Below, in pieces: positions 41,093 to 53,559 of a stretch of 64,000 bases of DNA (its first letter is position 1; each line of letters opens with the position of its first letter). The DNA is taken from NCBI GenBank assembly GCA_016946835.1, contig JACVTC010000080.1, forward strand, positions 296,501-360,500. Reading direction: 5' to 3'. A model generated the notes under the pieces. It searched no databases. It was not told where the DNA came from and was given only the letters and a program-made list of their open reading frames with translations. The position numbers and the translations under genes were made by a program. Origin of the DNA: Neocallimastix lanati (nom. inval.). Taxonomy: Eukaryota > Neocallimastigomycota > Neocallimastigomycetes > Neocallimastigales > Neocallimastigaceae.

Positions 41093-41307
41093 TATACTTA
41101 ATATTATTACATTCTTTATTTATTTATTTGTTTATTTATTTATACATTTATTTTTTTTACATATAATTGTATTAAAATTTTTTATGGCGTTCAACAAAAA
41201 TTTTAAAAGCCATTAAAAAATAAATGGCGTATTGAAAATTAGTATTATAAAAATTGGCGAAATGCATTCATAAGATTTAATAGTTAATATTTATTAATTT
41301 GAAATTT

Positions 41308-41625
41308 GATAGTATTATAAATTTTTTTAGTATTATATGTTTTAATTTTATTATTATAATTTGATAATATATATAAAAAAAGAGAATATCTAATATTAAT
41401 ATATATATATATATATCATAATAAAATATTAAATATTTATCAAAATATGTGTAGACTGTTCCTTAATAGTATTAATAGTATTATAAATTTTTTTAGTATT
41501 ATATATTTTATTTTTATTATTATTATTTGATAATATATATAAAAAGGAGAATATCTAATATTAATATATATATATCATAATAAAATATTAAATATTTATC
41601 AAAATATGTGTAGACTGTTCCTTAA
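41308..41625. repeat. 159-bp tandem duplication
   Basis: Two direct copies, each starting agtattataaatttttttag and ending gtgtagactgttcctta (41450-41466 and 41609-41624), differing by small indels in the TA run. Confidence 0.85.
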
Positions 41626-41689
41626 AAGATAAATATAGATAAATATCAATTTTAATTTTATACATTTTTACATCTATTATTTAATAACA

Positions 41690-42065
41690 AAGTCTTTTTT
41701 TCCTGTTTTTTTCCTGGTTGATAGTAATCCGGACAAACACATAAGATTTCTGGATCGACCCTGTGAATATCTTCTGAATTTATATGAAACGTTTTTATCA
41801 TCCCAGGGTGTTTTTACTTATAGATAATGTTAGTGTTCGCTCACCATATGGTAAATATTCCTGTTGCTAGACGATATAATTGGTAGTATAGAGAGCATTT
41901 GATATGTAAGACGATTAGTGAAGCTGTTTCTCCCTCAATGATGGTTCAAGAGATTCCTGAAAAGAAGTCCGTTATATAAAGTAGTGTATAAGGAATGTCT
42001 TTCATTTTAGCCTTGCTTAAAGAGAGGTTGGTGTCAACGCCGAAACGTTATGTCTATTCTAAAAA
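41690..42065. other. GC-richer island with hairpin and GCCGAAACG motif
   Basis: About 375 bases of elevated GC with no long frame. Near its right end (about 42018-42055) lies the hairpin ggttg-gtgt-caac, followed by gccgaaacgttatgtc. Hairpin plus CGAAACG resembles the degenerate hammerhead-like tails of Penelope-like retroelements. The first core box CTGATGA is not present and no reverse transcriptase was seen nearby. It may instead be an unrelated repeat. Confidence 0.4.
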
Positions 42066-42302
42066 AAGGATTTTTATATAACAAAAAAAAATAATAAAAA
42101 TTGTGCAAATCATGTGAATAGTTCAAATTTTAATTTTTTCATATTGTACATAGATAATTATTACTAATAATTTTTCATTGATAAGTAAAGGAGCATTATA
42201 TATATATGATTCTTTTTTTATTAAGATAATATTGAAGTAATAAGTTCAAAAATCGAAAAAAAGTATAAATTAAAAAAACAATTAAAAATATTATTTAAAA
42301 AA

Positions 42303-42401
<99 letters not shown>

Positions 42402-43289
42402 ATGGATAGATAAAAATAAATATAATATTGATATTGATTATTTTACTGTACTGAAACTTTTTATATTTATTGAATGCCATAATTTTATTGTCTTGTTTCT
42501 TAATATACAAATATATATATATATATATATTTGTAAATAATATGTAATTAAGGGAGAGTTTATTTATGCAAATTCACAAAAATTTTAATTTTTTTTAAAA
42601 AAAAAAAAATTAATATAAATATCTCTATCTTTAAAATTTTCAAAATAATTATTTTATTATTACTTTTATTTTTATAATTTTTATATCTTTAACATTATTT
42701 TTATTGATACATTAAAACAAATTTTCAATTAAATATTTTTATTTTTAAATTTTCATTAATATATATATATATATATATATTTTTTTTACTATAAAACAAA
42801 AATTTCTTATTAAAATGAATAATAATAATAATATATATATATAAATAACATTAAATATTTTTATTAACTTTTATGTCTCTATCATTAATTTTATGAATAC
42901 TATACAATTAAAAAACTTTATAATAATATATAATAAAAGTTTATATAAAAAAAATTTTTTTCAACCTTCAACTTTTATTTAAATATTCATTTTTTAGGAA
43001 TATTTTATTTTTAAAGAATTATATATTTAAAGATTTTATAAATCTTTTAATTTTATTTTTTTTTAAATTTTTTTATTATTTTATTTTATTTTATTTTATT
43101 TTTTTTTTTATTTTTAAGAATATTTAAGGAATTTTTTTTATATATTTAAGATATATAAGCATTTTTATTTTTATTTTTATTTTTTTTTTATTATATATAC
43201 TTTCTAAACATTTCGAGAATAGTTTATAAAATGTAAATTGATTCATATATTTACCCATTTAGAAAAACAAAGAATATTTAATGTTAAAA
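42066..43289. other. Intergenic AT-rich DNA
   Basis: It contains an AAAT array at 42298-42402 and TA runs (42511-42530, 42758-42780). Nothing with protein composition was seen. Confidence 0.55.
42298..42402. repeat. (AAAT)n tetranucleotide array
   Basis: About 26 AAAT units. The minus-strand frame across it (Leu/Phe/Ile/Tyr) is an artefact. Confidence 0.92.
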
Positions 43290-43733
43290 TTTACTAAAAT
43301 ATTGATCATGGATTGATATTTTATAATACTATTAATGAAATAGAATTCAAAAGTATTAACAATTAATGGTTTTTTAGAACTAAGAAATATTAAAAATGTT
43401 GCTCTTGAAGATATTATAATAAACTAATCGATAAATTTCAAATTTAATATTATTAACAAATATTGTAAATATTAATGATTGAATATTTAAATCAAAACAA
43501 ATTCATAATTATTATATAGATTTATGGAAATGTAAAAATAAATAATTTTTTCTTTATGGAAATCAATTTTATAATGGTAGAATTTTACATTAAATTAATG
43601 AAATTTTAAATAACAATGATATATAAAATTCTTATTTTGATAGTACATATCAGAATAATTGCCTTAAATAATTCTCTTACATAAAAAATTTAATCTTCAC
43701 TGTTAAAAAAATACAAATTAAAAGTCTTATTAT

Positions 43734-43764
<31 letters not shown>

Positions 43765-43985
43765 CTATAAGCAAATAAATAAAAATAATATATGTATATA
43801 TAATTAATAAAAGTAATTTATATATAATTAATGTTTAATGTAGAAATAAAAGCACATAGAAATAACTGAATTCACATGATCAAATACTGATGGGTTATTA
43901 TTCAAAATATTTAATGAAAAAATTTATGGATGTTCAATAACGATTGATTTAATTTAGAGCAATAATTTAATACGAAGTGCACAAA
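43290..43985 (+). pseudogene. Degenerate coding relics, possibly beta-helix-type protein
   Basis: Short stretches with protein-like composition occur across shifting plus-strand frames, such as NGFLELRNIKNVALEDIIIN near 43370-43430, KNSYFDSTYQNNCLK near 43610-43665 and GLLFKIFNEKIYGCSITIDL near 43890-43950. The first and last resemble the Asn/Ile-rich beta-helix repeat proteins common in gut fungi, by style only. Stops are too frequent for a working gene. Confidence 0.3.
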
Positions 43986-44276
43986 TAGTAAAAAGTAAAA
44001 AAAAATAAAATTATTTTTTTTTGATTGGGTTTTTTAAATCAACATTTTTTTTTTTTTATTTTCTTAAATTACATTATATTTTGATAATAATAATAAAGAT
44101 TAATTAAGTATTTTTGAAATTTACATAAATTATCTATTTTTTTATTATAATAATTAATGTAATATTTAAATTTAATAAAGTTATTTTTATAACTATTTTT
44201 ATAATCTAAATTTAAAATACAATTATCACATTTTAATTCATTAATTTTTTTTCATAGTAATTTATTTTGACTATTA
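43986..44276. other. AT-rich spacer between two relics
   Basis: Poly-T and TA-rich. It holds the 3' flank of the minus-strand membrane-protein relic. No feature seen. Confidence 0.5.
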
Positions 44277-45000
44277 TTATTTTTTTTTGTGATTTTTTTG
44301 GACTTGATACAACGCAAAGGCAAATATATAAAACGAAAAAGTGAATAAACTTAAATTTCTTTTACTACCTTTGAGTGCCATATAAAATTCATTTTTAGGA
44401 AGTAAGGGAATCATACATGATAATATCAAAGAAAGCAAAACTACATTGAATACAGCCATAAATCTTTTTAATAAGGTACGTTCTATAATAACTAACCAAA
44501 AATAGTATATAAAAAATGGATACATGAATAGATGATAGGTGGGAACTACCCATTGAAATTGTAAGAAAATGGCTTCAAAAACTGAAACGGCTTCCTGATA
44601 ACCTTAATTCGCCATATAATGATAAGTATAAAAAATCATACAAGCAGCCATATGTAAAGTTGACCAAGTCGTAAGATTAAGCACATTTAAATAATGAAAA
44701 ATAATTTTATGTTTAGGATTGGGTATATAAATTTCTAAAGAAAATAAACCGATACCTAGTACGATGACGGATATAAAAGATAAAACCATTGACATATTAT
44801 AACGCCATGGTGCTATTTCTTCCAATCCTTTGAATAAATAGGAATATTTTTGAGTGACAGGTGTGGCATTTCCAAAAAATATAAGCCAATCCGCTGTCGT
44901 AAATGCTAATCCACCTAAAACACCAAAAAGAAGATAATTCTTATTTTTTTTATTATAGTTATTATTTTTTTCCTTAATTTAAAGTGTAATATAATCCACT
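44277..45000 (-). pseudogene. Polytopic membrane protein with in-frame stops
   Basis: One reading frame covers the region on the minus strand. It starts around KNYLLFGVLGGLAFTTADWL (about 44950-44890), continues through LEEIAPWRYNMSMVLSF and LNLTTWSTLHMAACMIFYT, hits TAA at 44604-44606, then continues without a shift as GYQEAVSVFEAIFLQFQW, LFMYPFFIYYFWLVIIER and a final ALYQVQKNHKKK. There are six to seven hydrophobic segments. A second in-frame TAA lies near 44981. The downstream frame is intact, so the stop at 44604 looks like a single CAA-to-TAA change. It resembles an uncharacterised seven-span membrane family seen in gut fungi and other microbes. Two nonsense codons argue for a recent pseudogene; assembly error is possible. 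Confidence 0.65.
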
Positions 45001-45590
45001 GAATAACCATTTATAAAAATAAAAAATATGCAGATGGTAGCAACCTATTTAAAAAAAATTATTTAAAAAAATTATTTAAAAAAAAAAAATTATTTTTAAA
45101 TTTATATAAATTTTAAAATTTAGAATTAATGATTAGTATAATTTATAAATGAATGAGCTATAATAATAAAGGATCATCAAATATATAATATTTATTTTTT
45201 AATTTTATTATAAAAAAAGATATTTCCTTATTTTAATTTGAAAAGTCTCATTTAATACCATTAACAGAAAAAAAAGGTATTTTATAATAGCTATTTTTTT
45301 TTAATTTTATTATTTTTATTAATAATTATAAAAAATAATTATATAAAGAATATTTATATTCTCCATTGACCATAATATAAATATTTAATAATAAAGATAT
45401 TTCCCTTAGATATATTAATTTTATAAGAAAAATTATTAAACATATTAAAATAATTATTATTATCAGTAAAATATATTTTTACATTATAAAAAATTTTTAT
45501 TAGTTAATTTTATAGCATGGAAAAATTTATGAAAAAAATAATTATATCATATATAGTTTTAATATATTTACTATAAAAGTTGATTAGTAC

Positions 45591-45735
45591 TTGATAAGAG
45601 TTAGGAATTTAGAGTTTATGATTATGCTAACTTTACTTTATTAATATATTTTATGATAAAGAGTTATAAGCACTTAATTATTCTAAATTAAATGTTTTTT
45701 ATATTATTACATTGGGGCTTATGCACTAATTAAAT
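45591..45735. repeat. Direct repeat, left copy
   Basis: Contains gttaggaatttagagtttat ... taaagagtta ... acttaattattctaaattaa. It aligns over ~135 bases with 47291-47430 at roughly 80-85 percent identity by eye. Confidence 0.75.
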
Positions 45736-47290
45736 TTCAAACTGTTTCAATATATTTGAAGCATATTTTTTTTGTATATTTTTTTATTTTAAATTTTCTT
45801 TTTTTAATTTTACATAAATAAAATAATTTTTATAATCTAATAATTTTTTAATTCGAAGTAAATATTATTAAAATAATTTCTTAAATATATTTATAATTCA
45901 ATAATTTTTTTCTAAAACTAAGTATGTAATATTATTACATCATTAATATTGGAATGTATCTAAGAAATCTCTTATAATATATGGTATATATACCATTTAT
46001 ATGATGGAATTCTTTCTCATGAAAGGGGATAATATATCATCTCAATTAGTGTAAATACCTCTTATATTTTGGGTTTTACATCACTTTCAATTAAAATCCA
46101 CTTTTAAATAAAATAAATTGAATCATAATTTAATAAGATCCAATATTTCAGTTTATTTCTTTTTGTCGGCTAATATTTACTTATTTTCTCTATCTAGGTT
46201 ATTTTTATTCATTTCCTAAATAAATATGATTTTTAATAATCAGTATAAAGAATAATTTAAATAGCTTCCTTTAATATTTTATGTTGTTTATTTGTTATTT
46301 TCTATTTTCTCCTAAAATCCAAAGTTCTAAAAATATTTTATATATATGAATTTTTTCATCATTAAAGTATTAATAGTAGAAATTTAAAAATTATAACTTC
46401 TTGAATACTTTACAATCAATAAGTATAGTTTGAATATGGATAAATGTTATCTTGTATATAACTTATGGTTATATTTATTATTTTTTTATACCTTTCATTA
46501 CGAAGGTTTGTATTATAATTATATTAAATTAGTTGCTATCTAAACTCATTTCATGCTAGGTTTAATAATAGTATTATTGTTAGAATGTATCAATTTCACC
46601 GTACATTCTGTTATATATTTCCCTTGAATATTTGAAAATATTATATTTTAAATCTTATTATTTTGTATGGATCTCTGAAATATAGTCTCCTCCATTATTA
46701 TTGTTAATATATATATACAAGTTTGATATATTTAAACAGACGTTAAAGTAATTATATTTTAAATAATATATATTGTGGTTGAGTAAAAACTATTGTTTAT
46801 TGCTTAAATCTTTATAAGTAATGCATATTAATAAATTTTATTTTGTATATTCATTGGTTAGAAATAATTTATCATAGATAGATTCCTTCATGGATAAATA
46901 TAATACATTATTAATAACCTAGAGTTTTATTTCTTAAAATATTATATTATAATTTCAATTAAGAATCTCTATAAGAATAAGAAGATATATAATTTTTTTA
47001 TATAAATATTTAAGCGTGCGTTTTTTTATTGAATTAATATTTTTATATTTTTGGGGTTTTATTTACTTGAGATAATTCTCTTCTATCAGGTATTTTATAT
47101 TTTTACTCATTTCTTCATTTTTGCGATCTTGATCAGTTCCTATATTCAATCAGTTTTATTAGTATTCGTTAAATTGTCATAATAAGTATCTTTCATTATA
47201 ATTTAAGATTTCAATTTTTCTTTGACGTCATATCATGTCCTGCAAACGATTTTTTTTTAAGAATATTTTTAAGAATCAGATGTGATTTTT

Positions 47291-47430
47291 AATCTGTTAA
47301 GAGTCAGGAATTTAAAGTTTATAATTATGTCAACTTTATTAATATATTTTATAATAAAGAGTTGCTAATACTTAATTATTATAAATTAAATGCTTTTATA
47401 TTATTACATTGTGATTTATACATTAATTAT
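47291..47430. repeat. Direct repeat, right copy
   Basis: Same orientation as the copy 1.7 kb to the left, with scattered substitutions and a 4-base gap. The pair could be old LTRs of a small element or an old segmental duplication. Confidence 0.75.
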
Positions 47431-50400
47431 ATTACATTTTATTTAATACATTTTCAGCATAACTTTTATATATTTCACATATTCTAACAGTAATCAATAT
47501 ATATATATATTATATCACAAGTTTTTCAATTTAAAATGTATTAATTATTATTTTTTTATGGTCAAATCACTATTAATAATATAAAAAAAATAATTTATTA
47601 GTATTCATTTTTATGTTTATTAATTTTGCATTAGATGATAACATATTATATATATTGATAAATATTTATACATATATATTAATTAGAATAACATATATAA
47701 ATATAATACACATGTGTAAAAGATTTTATTAACTAAGTCTAAATTAATATAACTTTAATATAGTTTTGCTAATAATTAATGAGACTTAGTTTAATTTATT
47801 GTTTGTGTTTGTTAATTAATTTTTCTCATTTTTAAATAAAACATTATAAATGAATATGATATGAATCAAATACAATATTAATGTATTATTTATAAAGATA
47901 TAAAGACAAAGTATATAAACATATTGTAATGAGATAATAAAATATAATTTTTTTGTTATATAATATATCCATTTATATAATATATTTTTAATTATAACAA
48001 TAAATAAATAAAATGATAAGAAATATTTATATAATAATCATTAAAATGATTATCTGTAAATAATAAGAAAAATAATTAAGAGAACAAAGAAAAACATCAT
48101 TTATAAAATTATGTTAGTTTACTTGGTTATTTTAAAATAAACAATATTTAAATATATAAAACAATAAATTAAATAAATTTGTGTTTATATAATTATATAA
48201 AAGCAGCTATTATTTAATTATTTATAAAAAATAACTATTTATACATTTGAAGATAATATTCTATATCACTAAATATAAAGTACTAATAACTAAAAATTTC
48301 AATATAACGGTTGAATAATTTTAATCATGGCAATAAAAAATTTTTTTTGTACTCAATCTCTATAAAACAAGATGAGAATAATTATATAAATTGTATTAGG
48401 TGATATATAATATTATTTCTTTTTTTAACCAAAAAAAAAAAAAAAAAAAAAATAATAAATTATATTATATTTTATTAATATATTATTATTATTAATATTA
48501 TTAATTTATATTTCTTATATCTCAATGTTACAATGCATAAAGGATATAGGCTATTAATTAAATAAATTATTAGAAACATAAAATTTATTTATATTTCCTA
48601 TATCCCAACTTAACATTCTATAAAAGATATAAGTTATTAGTTAAATATTAAACCATGACTGTAGACAAAGATATTTGTTTATAATTGATAATATATATTA
48701 AAAATTATATTTTTTTTATTATAGAAGAATTTTTCCCATTAATTTATATAATTTTTTTTTTTTTTAATTTTTAAAAGGGTTATTATTCCGTTTTTAAATT
48801 ATATTATTTATTTCTTAATATTAATAAATTAAATTAAAATAATTATTAAAAAAAAAATATTAAAAATTGTATGAATTTAATATATTAATATTTTTCTCAT
48901 ATTAATTTAGTATAATCTAATAATTCTCTTATTATATAAGATTTTAAATTGATAATTTACTAATATAAAGTAATTAATTTTTTTTTTTTAAATACTATAT
49001 TTGAGCAATAGATTTACTATTATAAAAATTCATTAGTTAAATTAGTAATTATTAATACAGATTATATAATAATTTCATAATACATTAATAATATTTTAAA
49101 CTCTATAATTTTTATTAGAGCGAAATATTTTTTTAATATTAATTATGATTTTTAAAGTAGGAAAAAACTTTTTTTTTATATTTTAATAAATTTTACAATT
49201 GGAAAATATTAATTATACATTTTTTTTTCTATTTAATATCTGTTAGAAATTATGTTTAATTTTTTAATATAAAATATATTTGATTATTAATAATTCATAA
49301 TTACACTCAAATAATAAATCGGAAATATGAAAATTCATTTAAATAAACAAAAATAAATTTTTAATGTTAATATAAAATTTATTATTTATTATTAATAATA
49401 ATAAAAATTTAATAAAGCGATAATTTTATACAAATATTAGAGAAAATAAGCACTTTTATATGACAAAATTATATATATATTTATTTATTATTTTCTTAAT
49501 CTCATCTTCAATAAAATAATTATTTTTATTTTATTTTAAATGTACCATATTATTAAATAAGATAAATGTTCAAGTCATATATGCGCCATATTACATTTAA
49601 TATTTTTATATTAATAATATATAAAATTTATATATATAATATTTTATAACAATATCCATATATTAAACTTTATATCTAATGAAATATATATACATGGTTT
49701 CTTAATATATATAAAATTTTATTATATATTCTATTACATAAAAATAGAATATTCTTGTGTAACTATTTATGCTAACTACATTTTAATATTTACATTAATT
49801 TTTTTTTTTAATTTACATTAAACAGCTGTATTATACATATTTTTTTTCCTTATTATTTTTTATGATAAAGAAAAAAGAAGTATTTATTCATAAAATATAT
49901 AATGTAATATTATAATATATTTTCTTTTATATTATTAATAATTTAATTAAATATTTAAAATTAAAGTTTAAAAATTTTTTTTAAATAATTTAAGTAAAAA
50001 TATGAAACAAAATGAAAAAAAAATATGTATTTAATTATTTTTCCTAATATATAGATGAAATGATTATAAAAGCTAAATAATTAATATATTTATTAAATTA
50101 ATATATTTTATTATATAATTATTGCAATAAAATTTATTAAAAAAAACAAATAAACAAACAAACAAACAATTAAAATATACTACTCGTGTAACAATAAATT
50201 ATTGGAAATTATTATCGATTATTGTTAGAAATAAAGTTTAATAATCAATATATTGCTTTTTTTTTATCCATAAATAATTTCATTTGTTAAACTTTAACTT
50301 ATAATAAATATGATTATGATTAATATCATTTTTTAATATTGATAAAGATTATTTCTAATATATATAATAAATTTTAATTTTTTTTCTGTGAATTATCATA

Positions 50401-50976
50401 TAATAAGATAACATGGATTTTTTTATAAAAGTAGTTGTATAGTTGTATATATTATGCCATATATTTCTTTTTTTAAGTTACATTTAAATAATTTACTATA
50501 TATATATATATATATATATTTATTTTTTTTTTAATATTTTCTATTAAATTAATATTTAAAACGCATTGTTAAATATTTCTAATTAATATATAATAATATA
50601 TAATTCTTAATAAATATAGACATTTTTCTCATTTTATATTTATTTATATATATTTTTATATATTAAAAATATATAAATAAAAAAAAGAAAAAAAAGAAAG
50701 GAAAAGAAAAATATATATTCCTTTTTTGATAATAATAGTTTCATAAAAAATTATTTTATATTTTTATTTTATTTTTTTTTTTTTTTTTTTGGAAAAAAAG
50801 TTTATATAAATACTGAATTATTTCACGTTTTTTTTTTTCTTCATAACTAAAAAAAAAAAAAAAAAAAATTATAGAATTAATAATATAAATTCTATAAAAA
50901 AATAATAATAATTTAGATTTAACTAAAATTATTGTATATTTATATATAAATTATATATAAATCAAAAATAATAAAA

Positions 50977-52907
50977 ATGAAATTTGCTATTGTATTTACC
51001 GTTGTAGCTGCTGCTTTATCAACTTCTCGTGGTATGTATTTATTATATTATAAAAAAAGTTTTAAATTAATATAAAAAATTTCAATTTAAGGTTATTATA
51101 AATAAATAAAAAAATGATAAAAATAGTTAAGTAGCTATAAAAGTAAATGAATTAGTAATTAATAATTTTTTTTTTTTTAAATATATGTGATGTATATTTA
51201 AAATTTAAAATAAAAATAGCCCAACCAGTTAATGAATGCTGGTCTGAAAGTTTAGGTTTTCCATGTTGTCCATCTGACTATTGTGAAGTTGCAAAAACCG
51301 ATAGTAGTGGTTCTTGGGGTATCTTTGACAATAATTGGTGTGGTATTAGCACTGATTGTGAAGTAAGTGATGATGAAGTAAATGTTGATATTGTCAATGA
51401 TGAAGAAAGTATTGTTGCTGTTGATAACAATGATGTTGAAGATGAAATTGATAGTGGTGATGAAGAAGAAAAAAAAGAATTTTCAAATGAATTTGTTTTC
51501 AACATTGAAGATAATTTAAATAATAAGAAAACCGTTAGTGTTGCAGCTTTAGAAGATTTAGAACTTAACATTGATGGTTACCACTTTTCTGGTGCTTTTA
51601 AAGATGCTGAATATACAAAATACTTTGATTTCACTAATGTTACTCAATCTAATGCCTATGATATTTTCTTAAAATATGATAAGAGAGAACAATACAAGAA
51701 GCAAAGTGGTATTGATCTTAACAGTTACGTTGATTCTTTAATCGAAAGAACTACATCATTCATTCCATATTGGAACAAGGAAAGTTTCAAGGGAAAGTGG
51801 AACTACATTGATGGTGTTTTCTTAAATAGTGTTGTTAATTTATATAAGAAGACTAATAACGAAAAGTACAAAGAATTTTTCATTAAATATATTAATTACT
51901 ATGTTGCAGAAGATGGTACTTTCGTTCATTACACTGAAGACGGCGTAAAGACTGTCGATAATGATTTAGGTTGGGTTACTGGAGAACTTGATACTGTTTG
52001 TGAAAGTAAGATTTTATTCGATGCTTATGAAATGACAGGTGATAAAAGATACCTCACTGCTATTGAATTTACTTACCAAAAGCTTATGGAAATGCCATTA
52101 TGTTACAATTCACCAAATTTCTGGCATAAGACTTTCTACATCAATCAAATTTGGCTTGATGGTATGTATATGTACGCTCCATTCTTAGCTAGATATGCTG
52201 TTTTAAAGAATGATCTTTCTATTTTAGATAATATCAAAGAACAATATGCTTTCATTCATGATAACATGAGAGACGAAAACGGTTTATACCATCATGGTTT
52301 CGATACCACTAAAACTATTTTCTGGAGTAAAAATAATGATGGTAAGAGTGAAAACTTCTGGCTTAGAAGTATGGGTTGGTTTGCTGTATCTCTTGCTGAT
52401 ATCCTAGAATACTACCCAGAAGGTGAAAATAAGGAATATTTAAAAAATGTTTTAGAAGAATTATTAAATGGTATATTACCATTCCAAGATAAAACAACTA
52501 AAATGTTCTACCAAGTTATTGACAAACCAGAAGAAATTCAATTAGTTGACAAATTCTATTTCAGTAATCTTGGTAATTCTAAATATGGTGATATTAATAC
52601 TTTTGTTTCTAACTATGTTGAATCTAGTGGTTCTTCTATGTTTGCATACTCCTTCTTAAAGTTTGGAAAGGTCTATCAAAATGGAGGAAAATTTGAAGAT
52701 ATTGGTAAAGAAATCTTTGAAGCTGTTTATCAACACTCTTACCAAAACCACACTTTATCCGACATTTGTATTACTGCTGGTCTTGGTCCAGAAGCTAAGA
52801 CTTATCGTGATGGTACTTTATCATACTATCTTGCTGAAAAAGTTGGTGAAGATGATGCTAAGGGTGTTGGTCCATTCCTTATGGCTTTCATTGAGTACAA
52901 CTACTAA
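50977..52907 (+). CDS. Dockerin-bearing GH105-type unsaturated rhamnogalacturonyl hydrolase, 2 exons, 580 aa
   Basis: Exon 1 (50977-51031) codes a signal peptide (MKFAIVFTVVAAALSTSR). A GTATGT donor and an AG acceptor at 51218-51219 join exon 2 (51220-52907) in phase 1. Residues 24-61 form a fungal dockerin (ECWSESLGFPCCPSDYC, then SWGIFDNNWCG), the module that docks enzymes onto the fungal cellulosome. An acidic linker (about 62-110) follows. Residues about 165-580 fit the alpha/alpha barrel of GH105/GH88: WNYIDGVFLNS, GELDTVCESKILFDAYEMTG, IWLDGMYMYAPFLARYA with Asp332 as candidate catalytic residue, YHHGFD and FWLRSMGWF. These enzymes hydrate and cleave unsaturated uronyl residues left by pectate or rhamnogalacturonan lyases. 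The family is firm, GH105 over GH88 is likely, the exact substrate is open. No ATG exists in exon 2 before codon 290, so the spliced start is needed. Confidence 0.93.
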
Positions 52908-53559
52908 ATTTAAAAAAAAAAATAATTTCTAATATTTAAAAATTTATAATTAATATAGAGCATAAGATAGAAAAAATTATAGAGCATGAAAAAATTATTA
53001 AAAGAAAAAAAAAAAAAAACGAGTGTAATCTTTTATAATTTTTTTTCCACATAGATTATAATAATAATATTTTTTTTTAGTTTATAAATTAATTGAAATA
53101 TTATTTTTTATAAAAAAGGATTCAGAAAAAAAAAATTAAATTTATATATATAATAAAAATAGAAAAATAAATAAATCATAAAAAAAATAGAAAAATAAAT
53201 AAATTGTTAAAAAAAAAATAGAAAAATAAATAAATTATTAAAAAAAAAAAAAATAGAAAATAAAATTAATAAGGTTAAAAAATAAAAAAATAAAAAATAG
53301 AATAAAAAAAAAAAGATATACATAAAGAAATAAAAATGAATTAATAGAAAAAATATAAAAAATAAATAAAGTAAAATAATAGAATAAAAATTATGAAACT
53401 AATACGTTTTTATTATAATTATTTCTTATTTTACTATTAATATTATTATTATGTGTTTAATCAATATTGGCATATAGTAAAATAGTTTGTATTAATAAAA
53501 AATGAAAAAAATTTTATTTTTATTAGGAATATGTTAAATATTCTTATAAAAATATATAG
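52908..53559. other. Intergenic, downstream of hydrolase gene
   Basis: Immediately 3' of the stop codon is an A-run, then AT-rich DNA with repeated gaaaaataaataaat units at about 53150-53270 separated by A-runs. No gene seen. Confidence 0.55.

Larger units (their letters stand above)
45001..50976. other. 6-kb gene-free AT-rich region
   Basis: No frame with protein composition was found. It contains the direct repeat pair listed below, a 16-base palindrome atggtatatataccat (45982-45997), poly-A at 48430-48450 and many TA runs. 45.9-47.3 kb is slightly less AT-rich than the rest. The last 200 bases should hold the promoter and 5' UTR of the plus-strand hydrolase gene. Confidence 0.5.

Noticed and set aside
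42000-42060. Functional hammerhead ribozyme
   Set aside because: The CTGATGA core box is missing, so at most a degenerate relic; kept only as a finding to check.
51278-51571. Ser-rich minus-strand frame of 97 codons
   Set aside because: Antisense shadow of the acidic linker of the dockerin-GH105 gene.
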